Assembly (NCBI RefSeq): GCF_021353235.1
Contig: NZ_JAJTWT010000019.1
Coordinates: forward strand, 1 to 59,821
DNA length: 59,821 nucleotides
Direction of reading: 5' to 3'
Source of the DNA: Pelomonas caseinilytica
GTDB lineage: Bacteria > Pseudomonadota > Gammaproteobacteria > Burkholderiales > Burkholderiaceae_C
The translations under genes and the position numbers were made by a program. Shown piece by piece: positions 42,465-52,798 of this stretch. Numbering within the stretch: position 1 is the first letter of the stretch; the number at the start of each line of letters is the position of its first letter. Below the pieces are notes generated by a model. That model ran no database searches. It was given only the letters and a program-made list of their open reading frames with translations, and had not been told where the DNA came from.

Positions 42465-44729
42465 ATGTCAGCCACAGAAATCTACCTCGACGCGAATGCG
42501 ACCACGTCGGTCATGCCGGAGGCTCGCGCCGCCGCGATCGCCGCGATGGCCGGCGATTTCGGCAACCCGAGCAGTATCCATGGGGCGGGGTTGAAGGCGC
42601 GCGCGATGATGGACGACGTCCGAGCGGGCGCGCGGCGAGTGCTGGGGGCGCCGACGGGACAACTGCTCTTCCTCAGCGGTGCGACGGAGGGCATCCAGAC
42701 GGCGGTGCTTTCGGCGCTGACCGCGCTGCGGTCACGGCAGGATCGCGGCGAAGCGATGCCGGAGCTGTTGCTCTATGGCGCCACCGAACACAAGGCCGTG
42801 CCAGAAGCGATCCATCACTGGCGCCGGCTGTTGAACCTCGACTTGGATGTGCTGGCCATCCCGGTGGGACGCGACGGCCGGCACGACCTCGAGTGGCTGC
42901 GTCGGCAGGCGCCTCGGGCGGGGCTTGTCTGCACCATGGCGGCCAACAACGAGACCGGCGTCGTCAGCGACCTGGACGGCATCCAGCGTGCCTTGGCCGG
43001 CAGTCCTGCGTTGTGGCTCGTGGACAGCGTGCAGGCGCTCGGCAAGCTGCATTTGCGGCTCGGAGAGCGACCCATCGACTACGCGCCGTTCTCCGGCCAC
43101 AAGCTGTACGCGCCGAAGGGCGTCGGCATGCTTTACGTGCGCGCCGGCGCCCCGTTCACGGCGCTGATCGCTGGAGGTGGACAGGAGGGCGCGATGCGCT
43201 CGGGCACGGAGAACGTGCCGGGCATCGCGGCGTTGGGTGCGGTGCTGCGTCTGCTGGAAGCGGGCGAACAGTTCCAGCCAGCGAAAGTCCTCGAGCGCCA
43301 CCGGGCCAGCTTGGCCAGCGCGCTGCGCGAGGCCTTCGAGGGGGTCGTCTTCAACGCGGATCCGGAGATCAGCCTGCCGACGACGCTGAACTTCTCGGTG
43401 CCGGGCGTGAGCTCAAGGGTGCTGCTCGACCTGTTCGATGCCGCGTCGATCCGTGTCAGCGGCGGGTCGGCCTGCGGCGCGTCCAAGGCCGCGCCGAGCT
43501 ACGTGCTCGGCGCCATGGGACTGGAACCCTGGCGGTGTGCTTCGGCGGTGCGCCTGTCCTTGGGGCCCTTGACGCCGCCCGAGATGGTCGACGAAGCGTG
43601 CCTGCGCATCCGCCAGTGCGGCGCGTCCCTTCGCGACAGCTGCATGACGCCATCGCTCCAGCAGCACGCCCTGCCAGTGGCGCCGATCACGCGCCACGTG
43701 GTCGATGGGGCTGTCTGCTACGTCGTGGCCGATCCGGCGTCCCGCCGCTGCCTGATCATCGATCCGCTCCCTGAGCTGACTGACCCGTTGGTGCAGTGGA
43801 TCCGCTGCCGCAGCTACACGCTGGTTGCGGTGCTCGACACCCACAGCCACGGGGACCACGCCTCATCGGCGGCGGCGCTGTGGGAAAGCCTGCCGCCCGT
43901 CCTGGGCAGCCGCGGCGAGGCGGATGCGCTCGGATGGCCTTGCGGTTCGGATCACATCCAGCTGGGGGCGCAGAGGCTGACCCGCTTGCCTGTCCCGGGC
44001 CACACGCGGGACTCGACGGCCTACCTGCTCGCCGGCCAGTACGGATTGCGGGCCGCCTTCGTCGGCGACATGGTGATGCCTGGCGCCCTGGGGCGCAGCG
44101 ACTTCGAGGTCAGCGAGCCGGAGCAATTCGCCGGCTCATTGCGGTTGCTCGAGAAGACCATTGGGAGAGACGCATTCCTCCTGCCGGGGCACGACTATGA
44201 AGGCCGTCATGCCTGTACGTTGAACACCGAAATCGCCCATCAGCCGCTGCTGTCGGCGCTGCTCGACCAGGGCATGGAGGCCGCTGCCTTCGCGCAGGCC
44301 AAGGCGGAGATTGAGCGCGATCTGGCGCCGACGGAATACCAGACGATGGCGTGCGGAGCACGAGTCGACCGATGTTCGAAGGCCGAAATGGTCGAACTCT
44401 CCGCCGAGGAACTGACATCCCGCAGCCGAGCGGTGCGCAAGGTCCTGCTGGTCGACGTGCGGGAGCCTTACGAGCAGCGCCTCGGCCAGGTGCCGGCCGC
44501 CGGGGCCCATGTGCGCCGTCAGGCCGTGCCGCTTTCCACGCTGCTGAACGTGCTGCCGGACTGGCTGGAACTCGATGCCGGGACCGACCTGGTGCTGTTC
44601 TGCCGCAGCGGCAATCGAAGCGCCCAGGCGGCCCGTGCGCTGCGGCGGCTGGGTCAGCCTCGGGCATGGAGCCTCGCAGGCGGCTTGGCACTTTGGCCCG
44701 CCGAGCCCCCGGAGGGCACGCCAGGCTGA
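42465..44729 (+). CDS. Three-domain sulfur enzyme: cysteine desulfurase, persulfide dioxygenase and rhodanese
   Basis: This 754-residue protein fuses three sulfur-transfer domains. Residues 1-390 are a NifS/IscS-type cysteine desulfurase: YLDANATT, His109, Asp187/Gln190, the PLP lysine Lys213 in SGHKLYAPKG and the persulfide cysteine Cys337 in SGGSACGAS. Residues about 405-630 are an ETHE1-like metallo-beta-lactamase fold with HSHGDH (460-465), PGHTRDST (His513), GDMVMPGALGRSDFE (Asp535) and LPGHDYEGR (His576). Residues about 640-754 are a rhodanese with DVREPYE and the active loop CRSGNRS (Cys713). All three sites look intact. The likely chemistry is cysteine to enzyme persulfide, oxidation of a persulfide to sulfite, and sulfur transfer to thiosulfate. 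Thioredoxin and thioredoxin reductase flank it. Confidence 0.95.
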   Translation: MSATEIYLDANATTSVMPEARAAAIAAMAGDFGNPSSIHGAGLKARAMMDDVRAGARRVLGAPTGQLLFLSGATEGIQTAVLSALTALRSRQDRGEAMPELLLYGATEHKAVPEAIHHWRRLLNLDLDVLAIPVGRDGRHDLEWLRRQAPRAGLVCTMAANNETGVVSDLDGIQRALAGSPALWLVDSVQALGKLHLRLGERPIDYAPFSGHKLYAPKGVGMLYVRAGAPFTALIAGGGQEGAMRSGTENVPGIAALGAVLRLLEAGEQFQPAKVLERHRASLASALREAFEGVVFNADPEISLPTTLNFSVPGVSSRVLLDLFDAASIRVSGGSACGASKAAPSYVLGAMGLEPWRCASAVRLSLGPLTPPEMVDEACLRIRQCGASLRDSCMTPSLQQHALPVAPITRHVVDGAVCYVVADPASRRCLIIDPLPELTDPLVQWIRCRSYTLVAVLDTHSHGDHASSAAALWESLPPVLGSRGEADALGWPCGSDHIQLGAQRLTRLPVPGHTRDSTAYLLAGQYGLRAAFVGDMVMPGALGRSDFEVSEPEQFAGSLRLLEKTIGRDAFLLPGHDYEGRHACTLNTEIAHQPLLSALLDQGMEAAAFAQAKAEIERDLAPTEYQTMACGARVDRCSKAEMVELSAEELTSRSRAVRKVLLVDVREPYEQRLGQVPAAGAHVRRQAVPLSTLLNVLPDWLELDAGTDLVLFCRSGNRSAQAARALRRLGQPRAWSLAGGLALWPAEPPEGTPG

Positions 44730-45970
<1,241 letters not shown>

Positions 45971-45976
45971 GCGCCG

Positions 45977-46891
45977 GTGCGGCACGATCTCTTGACGCTC
46001 GAACTCCTTCAGGCCGTCGCTCGGACGCAATCGATCCCTCGTGGCGCCGAGCAGGTTCAACTGGCAATCGCAGCGGCGAGCAAGCGCATCAGCGAGCTGG
46101 AGGTGCGGCTCGGCTTGCGGCTTTTTGTTCGCAGGCCTCGGGGTATGGAATCCACGGCGGCCTGCCGCTCGCTGCTGAAGCATGTCAGCAACATCCGGAC
46201 TGCGCTGCAAGCCCTGGATAGGGAGGCATTTGAAATCTCTCAGGGCGTCGCCGGGATCCTACGCATTGCAGTCTGCGGAGAGACGGCGATTGAAGGTCTG
46301 CCTCAGCACTTGGCGGAGTTCTTGCAGAAGCACCCCCGGATCAAGATTCAGGTTGCACGCCACGGCAGCGAAGCGGTGGCCGATTCCTTGATCCGTGGCG
46401 ATGCGGATCTGGGTATCTTCCTGGCGCCTACGGTCGACGCGCGGATACAAACGTGGCCATATGCACAGGGGCGGTGGGAGCTGCTGTTCCCTCGGTCGCA
46501 TCCGCTGAGCGGAAACCGGCGCATCACGGTGAAGGAATTGCTGGAATTCAATTTGGTGGGTGTCCGGCGCGAGCCTCTCTCAGGCCACCTCAACGGGGCG
46601 GCTGCTAGCCTGGGACTGCCCCTTCATTCACCGCTCGACGCCACATCGGACGATGCCATCGCCGCTCTGGTCGGCGCCAATGCCGGCGTCGGCTTGGTCA
46701 CTGATGCTTGGGCGGCTCGCCTTGCGATCGGCCATGGCCTAGAGCGCGCGCCGCTGGACGAGCCTTGGGCGCACTATGAGTTGGTTCTTGGCGTCGCGCG
46801 AGCAGAACCGATCTCCATGGCCGCTCGCGCGTTGCTAGAGGCGTTGAGAGCTTCAGCGTCGAGCGCGCTGCCTAGGCGCCAGTCCAGCTAG
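45977..46891 (+). CDS. LysR-family transcriptional regulator
   Basis: The 304-residue protein starts at GTG. Residues 1-65 form the winged helix-turn-helix (LLTLELLQAVARTQSIPRGAEQVQLAIAAASKRISELEVRLGLRLFVRRPRG). The effector domain begins near 90 (GILRIAVCGETAIEGLPQHLAEFLQKHPRIKIQV) and includes GDADLGIFLAP and GANAGVGLVTDAWA. It lies downstream of the thioredoxin reductase set and converges on the MocR gene. Its target is unknown; unlike most LysR genes it has no divergent partner next to it. Confidence 0.92.
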   Translation: MRHDLLTLELLQAVARTQSIPRGAEQVQLAIAAASKRISELEVRLGLRLFVRRPRGMESTAACRSLLKHVSNIRTALQALDREAFEISQGVAGILRIAVCGETAIEGLPQHLAEFLQKHPRIKIQVARHGSEAVADSLIRGDADLGIFLAPTVDARIQTWPYAQGRWELLFPRSHPLSGNRRITVKELLEFNLVGVRREPLSGHLNGAAASLGLPLHSPLDATSDDAIAALVGANAGVGLVTDAWAARLAIGHGLERAPLDEPWAHYELVLGVARAEPISMAARALLEALRASASSALPRRQSS

Positions 46892-46934
46892 TGCTACGGA
46901 CCGCTGCGGTGGCGCCCGGCCTCGCCGGAACCGC

Positions 46935-48431
46935 TCAGCGGCCGAGCGCCCTTGCCAGCGCCGGCAATCCAGCGCCCTCCAACATCGTGGCAATGTTGAA
47001 GCGCATGTAGGACGGGTGCGCGAGGGAGAATAGTATCCCGGGCGCCGTGAGGTGGCCCTGACTCAGCAACTGATGCGCAAGCTTCAGCGCGTCGACGTCC
47101 TTGCCAAGATCGGCCCAGAGATAGAAACCGGCATCCGGCTCATGTGCCGTTCGAATGCCCAGCTTCTGCAATTGTTCGATGGCGCGTGGACGCAGGTCCG
47201 TGAGCCGCGCGCGCAACTGCTCGCAATGGTGGCGGTAGTTGCCTTGAGACAGCAACTGATAGACCGTGCGTTCCGCCAGGCTGTTGGAGGCCAGACAGTT
47301 GAGTGCCCGGTAGGTTGCCATCCATTCAATACGTTCCGGGCTCGCTGCCAGGTAGCCGACGCGCAGGCCTGGTGCGATGGTCTTGGAGAAGCTGCCGATG
47401 TGGATTACACGCTGCAGTTGGTCGAGCGGGGCCAGGCGTGTCACGGCACCATTGCCCACCGAAGCCAGGTCCCCATAGGTGTCGTCCTCGATCAGCATGA
47501 GGTCGAATTCCTCGGCGAGCTTCAGGAGCTGGAACGCCTTGTGGGGCGCCAGGTTCATGCCGGTCGGGTTGTGCAGCGTCGAGTTGACGAAGAAGCACCG
47601 GGGCTTGTAGTTGATGCAATGGGCGCGCAAGACCTCCAGGTCCGGTCCGTCGGCCTCGCGGGGGACGTACAACAGCTCCAGGCCGACCGACATCAGGCGT
47701 TCGACCAGGATGGGTTGGCAAGGCTGCTCGACGAGGACTGCTTCGCCAGGGCGGCGCAGGAAGCTCAGGGCGACTAGGTTGATGGCGTCGGTTGCCCCAG
47801 AGGTGAGGATCAGATGGGCCGGGTCGACATGGAGCCCCATGTCCTGCAGCTTGAGCTGCAGCCTTTGGCGCAGCGGCAGATAGCCCTGCGGATCGCCTAT
47901 CGTCGCAAGCGCCCGTTGGTTGCCGCGGGCCACGGTGCGCAGCGCCGCGGCAATGTCCTGCTCATCCATCCAGTCTTCGGGCAGTGTCCCGATGCCGCTT
48001 CGGCTCTGCGCTGGCTGCTCGTGGCGCTGAATCTGCAGTCGCAGGCGCAGCGCCGTCGTGCGATCAAGCCCATCCGGACGGAATAGGCTGGGGCGCTGCG
48101 GCGGCGCCCGGTCGGGCACACGCCTGATGGCCGCGGCCTTCACGAAGTAGCCGGCGCCGCGACGTGACTCCACCAGGCCATGGGCGACGAGCTTGTCGTA
48201 GGCGCGCGCCGCAGTGTCGCGACTGATGCCGCAGTCATCAGCCAGTTGCCGTACCGATGGAAGTCGAACACCTGTCACGATCTTGCGCGACTGAATGGCG
48301 CTGGACACCAAGGTGAAGATCCGGTCGACGAGGGAGCCGTGGGCGCCTGATTCGGCTAAAGCTGCCAAGTCAGCCTCAACTAGTGAAAACCCGGCAATGT
48401 CGCGCGACGGGCGCAGTTTCGACGTGCTCAT
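46935..48431 (-). CDS. MocR-family regulator (GntR DNA-binding domain fused to PLP aminotransferase fold)
   Basis: The 498-residue protein has a GntR winged helix near residues 30-105 (IFTLVSSAIQSRKIVTGVRLPSVRQLADDCGISRDTAARAYDKLVAHGLVESRRGAGYFV). A class I aminotransferase-like domain follows, with LTSGATDAINLVALSF, LHNPTGMNL, LIEDDTYGDLA and the PLP lysine in IHIGSFSKTIAPGLRVGYL. MocR regulators sense an amine or amino acid through PLP. It is divergent from the STN-type TonB receptor at 48592, and the gap between them contains a repeated TGTCAT/ATGACA motif. Confidence 0.93.
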   Translation of the reverse strand: MSTSKLRPSRDIAGFSLVEADLAALAESGAHGSLVDRIFTLVSSAIQSRKIVTGVRLPSVRQLADDCGISRDTAARAYDKLVAHGLVESRRGAGYFVKAAAIRRVPDRAPPQRPSLFRPDGLDRTTALRLRLQIQRHEQPAQSRSGIGTLPEDWMDEQDIAAALRTVARGNQRALATIGDPQGYLPLRQRLQLKLQDMGLHVDPAHLILTSGATDAINLVALSFLRRPGEAVLVEQPCQPILVERLMSVGLELLYVPREADGPDLEVLRAHCINYKPRCFFVNSTLHNPTGMNLAPHKAFQLLKLAEEFDLMLIEDDTYGDLASVGNGAVTRLAPLDQLQRVIHIGSFSKTIAPGLRVGYLAASPERIEWMATYRALNCLASNSLAERTVYQLLSQGNYRHHCEQLRARLTDLRPRAIEQLQKLGIRTAHEPDAGFYLWADLGKDVDALKLAHQLLSQGHLTAPGILFSLAHPSYMRFNIATMLEGAGLPALARALGR

Positions 48432-48476
48432 TAGTTCGTCTTTGCAATCAGATTTGCGTGTGCCATCATGGATCGA

Positions 48477-48502
48477 CTGTCATGATGACACAAACATGAC
48501 AG
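48477..48502. promoter_or_regulatory. Three TGTCAT-type half-sites between the MocR and TonB receptor genes
   Basis: TGTCATGATGACA (48478-48490) is a perfect 13-bp palindrome. A further ATGACA at 48496-48501 repeats its right arm 11 bp downstream, and CTGTCATG (48477-48484) is inverted against CATGACAG (48495-48502). A mix of direct and inverted half-sites in a divergent gap is typical of MocR operators such as those of GabR and PdxR. Assignment to the MocR at 46935-48431 is inference. Confidence 0.65.
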
Positions 48503-48591
48503 ATGGGCGCGGCAACTGGTTCACTGTCCCGATGCGGCGATCTGATCGGCGATAACTTTCGCTCCATCGCAACCCCCAGCAGAGCCAGGAC

Positions 48592-50967
48592 ATGCCGAGT
48601 CGATCGCCCCCCCGCTTCGTACGCCATTCGTCTGGCGCCGTCATGCTCGGCGTGCTCGCCCTGTGTGCGGTGCCGGCCTCGGCGCAGACTCCCGCGGCAG
48701 CCGCCGCAACAGCGAAGACCCACCGCTTCGACCTGCCGGCGGCCTCCCTGGCCGAAACGTTGCGGGCGATCAGCCGTGTGAGCGGCGTGACGATCACCTT
48801 CGATTCCGAGTCCGTGGCCGGTAAACGCGCCCCGGCGGTGTCTGGCACGCTCATGCTGTCGGATGCACTGGCGATGGCCATCGGTGATAACGACGTGGAG
48901 GCCAGGGCAACGGCGACGGGCTACTGGGTGGCCGTGGCCAACAAGCTTGACACTGTCTTTGTCGTCGCCCGCCGCGACCAGGCCGAGACCAGCTTCAAGG
49001 CTGACCGGTCCGATACCGCCACGAGAAGCGGCTCAGACCTGATGGAGATTCCCGGCGGTGTCACGATCATCACCAGCAAGGTGCTCGAGACGCAGCAGAT
49101 GACCTCGATCCAGAACGCGCTGGCCAACGTCAGCGGCATGAGCTTCAAGCAGTCACCCCAAGGGTCGCCCACCTTCGGCATCCGGGGTTTCGGCGAAACC
49201 GCGCTGATGGTCAACGGCGTCGCCGACAACTCGGCGGCCATGAGCAACGTCTTCGGCGTCGAGCGGATCGAGGTGCTCAAGGGGCCGCAGGCGATCCTGA
49301 CCGGTGCCGGCTCCCTCGGCGGCGGTGTGAATGTCGTGATCAAGAAGCCGCAGGCTGCACCCATCCGCAGCATGATGTTGCAGTACGGGTCACATGGCGA
49401 CCTCACGGTCGCGGGCGATGTGGCCGGCGCCGTCACGGAGGACCGCCGGCTCAGCATGCGCGTGATCGCTGCGCACAGCCAAGCCAGGGACAACGCCGCC
49501 GGCTTCGACGGCCGCAAGGACGACTCCTTCCTGCCGCAGCTGCGCTGGAAGGACCAGACTACCGACCTGATCGTGGGGGCCTCCTATGGCAAGCAGCATG
49601 GCCCCGTGCCCCTATACACCTTCGGACGCCGTGATGGTGTCATCATGCCCGTGCCCGAACTGATGCTGGGCCGCCCGGAAGACGGCTTCGAGACGCGGCA
49701 GCGCCGCGCGTTCTACCAGCTCGAACAGGTCCTGAGCCCTTCGGTCACGCTGATCAGCCGGCTCAACCGCTCCCTGCAGGACACCGAGGTCCATGTGCGC
49801 TCGCCTGCGGGCCTTGGCTACGCCACGGGCGCCGCCAATGATGCTCCGAACGGTAGCGTCCTGTTCTTCGCCGGGCGCAGCGAACAGAACCAGAACTCCA
49901 CCAGCGGCGACCACTACCTGCGCATCCTGGGCAGCACCGGGCAGGTGACGCACAAGCTGTCGCTGGGCTTCGACCATACCGAGACGCGGCTGCACCAGCC
50001 GCAATGGTCGGGGCCGAACACCACAGTGAAGGTCTACCCGCCCGCCACTGGCGCACCGTTTGGCGACCTGCGCGCCGACGCGTCCACCTTGTCCAACATC
50101 CTGGACCAGAAGGCGACCCAGTACGACACCTTCCTGCAGGACCTGATGAACTGGGGCGACTGGAGCCTACTGGCGAACCTGCGCAGCACGCGCTACGCCA
50201 ACGAGAGTACCGTGCTGATTCCTCCGGCAACGGTCTCCGTCAGCCCCCAGAAGGTCGTCCGCAGGACGACGCCTGGCGTGGGGCTGGTGTATTCGCTCAC
50301 GCCCGAAGTCTCGCTCTACACCAACTACGCAGAAGGCTTCGTGCCTTCGACGCTGCCGAGTTGCGACGGAGGCTTCGTTCCGCCGAAGTCGACCCGCAAC
50401 CGCGAGGTCGGCGCCAAGTTCGACCTGTTCGACAGCAAGCTCTCGGTGACGACGGCCGCCTATGAGCTGGCGCAGAGCAACACGACGGTCTACTACCGGC
50501 CGGGCAACTGCTACAACGTGCGCGACGCCCAGCTCGCGCGCGGCGTCGAGGTGGACGCCCAGGGGCAGGTGACGCGCGGCTTGAATGCCCTGTTCAACTA
50601 CACGTTCACCACGGCAAAGGACGTGGGCAATCCGGCCGCCAACTACACCGGCCTGCCCAAGCACAAGATGAGCCTGTGGGCTACTTATGACCTGCAAGAC
50701 GCCGCCTGGAGGGGCCTGGGCTTCGGCGTGGGCGTCAGCGCATCGTCCAACTCCAAGGGCACCACCGACGCACGCTACATGCTGTACGTCCCCGGCCAGG
50801 CCCAGATTGACGCCAGCGTCTTCTACAACAACGGCCCCTGGAGCACCACGTTCGGCGTCAAGAACATCGGCAACCGACTGCTCTATGCCACCACCGCTGG
50901 CAGCTCCTTCATTCCCGTCATGGAGCGTCGCAACTACATGCTCACCATCAAGCGGGACTTCAAGTGA
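48592..50967 (+). CDS. TonB-dependent receptor with STN signalling domain
   Basis: This 791-residue outer-membrane receptor has a signal peptide ending SAQT and an STN (secretin/TonB N-terminal) domain at about 44-115 (HRFDLPAASLAETLRAISRVSGVTITFDSESVAG). Then come the plug (IPGGVTIITSKVLETQQMTSIQNALANVSGMSFKQ to VERIEVLKGPQAILTGAGSLGGGVNVVIKKP) and a barrel ending [13 protein letters not shown] domains normally pass a signal to an anti-sigma/ECF sigma pair, but no FecI/FecR genes are present here. The downstream ABC gene starts inside its stop codon. A siderophore or other chelate is the likely ligand. Confidence 0.93.
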   Translation: MPSRSPPRFVRHSSGAVMLGVLALCAVPASAQTPAAAAATAKTHRFDLPAASLAETLRAISRVSGVTITFDSESVAGKRAPAVSGTLMLSDALAMAIGDNDVEARATATGYWVAVANKLDTVFVVARRDQAETSFKADRSDTATRSGSDLMEIPGGVTIITSKVLETQQMTSIQNALANVSGMSFKQSPQGSPTFGIRGFGETALMVNGVADNSAAMSNVFGVERIEVLKGPQAILTGAGSLGGGVNVVIKKPQAAPIRSMMLQYGSHGDLTVAGDVAGAVTEDRRLSMRVIAAHSQARDNAAGFDGRKDDSFLPQLRWKDQTTDLIVGASYGKQHGPVPLYTFGRRDGVIMPVPELMLGRPEDGFETRQRRAFYQLEQVLSPSVTLISRLNRSLQDTEVHVRSPAGLGYATGAANDAPNGSVLFFAGRSEQNQNSTSGDHYLRILGSTGQVTHKLSLGFDHTETRLHQPQWSGPNTTVKVYPPATGAPFGDLRADASTLSNILDQKATQYDTFLQDLMNWGDWSLLANLRSTRYANESTVLIPPATVSVSPQKVVRRTTPGVGLVYSLTPEVSLYTNYAEGFVPSTLPSCDGGFVPPKSTRNREVGAKFDLFDSKLSVTTAAYELAQSNTTVYYRPGNCYNVRDAQLARGVEVDAQGQVTRGLNALFNYTFTTAKDVGNPAANYTGLPKHKMSLWATYDLQDAAWRGLGFGVGVSASSNSKGTTDARYMLYVPGQAQIDASVFYNNGPWSTTFGVKNIGNRLLYATTAGSSFIPVMERRNYMLTIKRDFK

Positions 50968-52688
50968 CGCATGCTGACCCTGCCGCCCACGGGCGGCCTT
51001 CCCGGTGGGCGCTGATCCTGCCGTTCTGGCTTGCCCGGGAAGAGCGCGTCGGCGCGTTCCTCAAGTCCGCCGTGATGCTGGCGATCATGTTCGGCGGCGT
51101 CTATCTGGCCGTCTGGGCCAACAAACTGACGGGGGATGTCACCGACGCGCTCGTCAACCGCCAATGGCACTCCCTGATCACTGCGTTGGCCGTGGCCACC
51201 GCCGTTGGCGTCGCCAGCGGCAGCCTGAGCATGGTGGATCAGGCCCTGCACAGCCTGTTGGCGCTGCAATGGCGGACCTGGCTGACACGCAGGCTGATGG
51301 ACCGCTGGACCGAGGCGCACGCTTTCTACGACATTGAGCGCGACGGGCGACTCAGCAATGCCGACCAACGCATCGCCGAGGACGTCCGGCTGTTCACCGA
51401 GAAGAGCATCCACCTTGGCCTGAGCTTCGTCTCCGTTGCGGTTCACGCCGTCACCTACGGCTACCTACTGTGGACGCTGTCCGGCACGCTGTCGTTCGAA
51501 GTGGCGGGCTGGCAGGTGTCCATTCCGGGCTACATGGTATTCCTGGCCTTCCTCTATACGGGGCTGCAGTTAGGCCTGACCCACTGGATCGGCCGCAAGA
51601 TGATCGACCTGACCGTGCAGCAGCAGACCGTCGAAGCCGACCTGCGCCACACAGCGATGCAACTGCGCGAGAACGCAGAGCAGGTGGCCTTTTACGTTGG
51701 CGGCCCGCGCGAACGGGGCCGTCTTGCGGCGCGCTTCGAGCAGGTGCGTCTGAACACCTTGGCCGTCGTGGCCCGCACGTTCAAGGTGGGCTTCGTGCAG
51801 TCCGCCTATGGACATGTTTTTCAGCCCGTCCCCACGCTCGGTGCGCTGCCCCGCTACCTGGCTGGTGAGATCACGATGGGCGGCATGACCCGCATCATCA
51901 GCGCGTTCGGCATGTTCAACAACACGCTGAGCTTCGTGAACCAGGCCTATCTCAACATCGCGTCCTGGGTGGCCATCTGCACTCGGCTGCAGGACCTCAT
52001 GCAGGCCCTGGAACAGGCGAAGTCCCGGCCGCGCGGCATCCACGTCACGACGGCACCCCAGGCCGAGGTGAGCAGTGCCGTCGTCCGCCTGCTCACGCCG
52101 CAGCAGCAACCGCTGGCCGAATTGCCGCCGCAACGTTTTGCCCGCGGTGAGCGCTGGCTCGTACGCGGGCCTTCCGGTGTCGGCAAGAGCACCTTCCTTC
52201 GCGCCGTGGCGGGTCTGTGGCCTTATGGCAGTGGTGCCATCCGGCTGCCGGCAGGCGCTTCGATGATGTTCCTGCCGCAGCGTAGCTACATCCCCGACGG
52301 CACGCTGAAGGGCGCTCTTGCCTACCCCGCCGATGCAGACGACTTCGACGACGAGGCTTGCCTCGGAGTGCTGCGGGTCGTCGGCCTGGATTCGCGGGGG
52401 CATACGCTGGCCGATGTGCAGCGCTGGCAGCAGTGCCTTTCCGGTGGCGAGCAACAGCGTCTGGCCATCGCGCGGGCGCTGCTGCACCGTCCGGACTTCC
52501 TGTTCCTCGATGAAGCGACCAGCGCCCTCGACGAGAAGAGCGAAGCGCATGTCTACCTGGCGCTGATCGCTGCGCTGCCCGACAGCGCGCTTGTCAGCGT
52601 CGCGCACCGAAGCGCGCTGATCCAGTACCACGACCACGTGTTGGACATGGCCCCGCCGCCGGGCGGTGCCTCTGAACGCGCTCCATGA
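50964..52688 (+). CDS. ABC transporter ATP-binding/permease protein, SbmA/YddA type
   Basis: The 574-residue half-transporter starts at GTG in a GTGA overlap with the receptor gene. The N-terminal membrane domain (about 20-330) has the ABC_membrane_2/SbmA features [44 protein letters not shown] and [19 protein letters not shown]. The ATPase has Walker [24 protein letters not shown], signature [16 protein letters not shown] and Walker [13 protein letters not shown]. Relatives carry vitamin B12 or peptides across the inner membrane. Coupling to a TonB receptor suggests that it moves the receptor's ligand or a product of it. A decayed paralogue lies at 39225-40237. Confidence 0.93.
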   Translation: MTHADPAAHGRPSRWALILPFWLAREERVGAFLKSAVMLAIMFGGVYLAVWANKLTGDVTDALVNRQWHSLITALAVATAVGVASGSLSMVDQALHSLLALQWRTWLTRRLMDRWTEAHAFYDIERDGRLSNADQRIAEDVRLFTEKSIHLGLSFVSVAVHAVTYGYLLWTLSGTLSFEVAGWQVSIPGYMVFLAFLYTGLQLGLTHWIGRKMIDLTVQQQTVEADLRHTAMQLRENAEQVAFYVGGPRERGRLAARFEQVRLNTLAVVARTFKVGFVQSAYGHVFQPVPTLGALPRYLAGEITMGGMTRIISAFGMFNNTLSFVNQAYLNIASWVAICTRLQDLMQALEQAKSRPRGIHVTTAPQAEVSSAVVRLLTPQQQPLAELPPQRFARGERWLVRGPSGVGKSTFLRAVAGLWPYGSGAIRLPAGASMMFLPQRSYIPDGTLKGALAYPADADDFDDEACLGVLRVVGLDSRGHTLADVQRWQQCLSGGEQQRLAIARALLHRPDFLFLDEATSALDEKSEAHVYLALIAALPDSALVSVAHRSALIQYHDHVLDMAPPPGGASERAP

Positions 52689-52798
52689 AGGGCGCGGCGG
52701 CGCGCGGCGCTCCGTGCGACCGTCGCGCCAGGCCATGCAGCCGCGCCCAGCCTGGGCTCCGCTGTGGCTCTTGCCGATTCAATGCCTTGGAGAAGACG

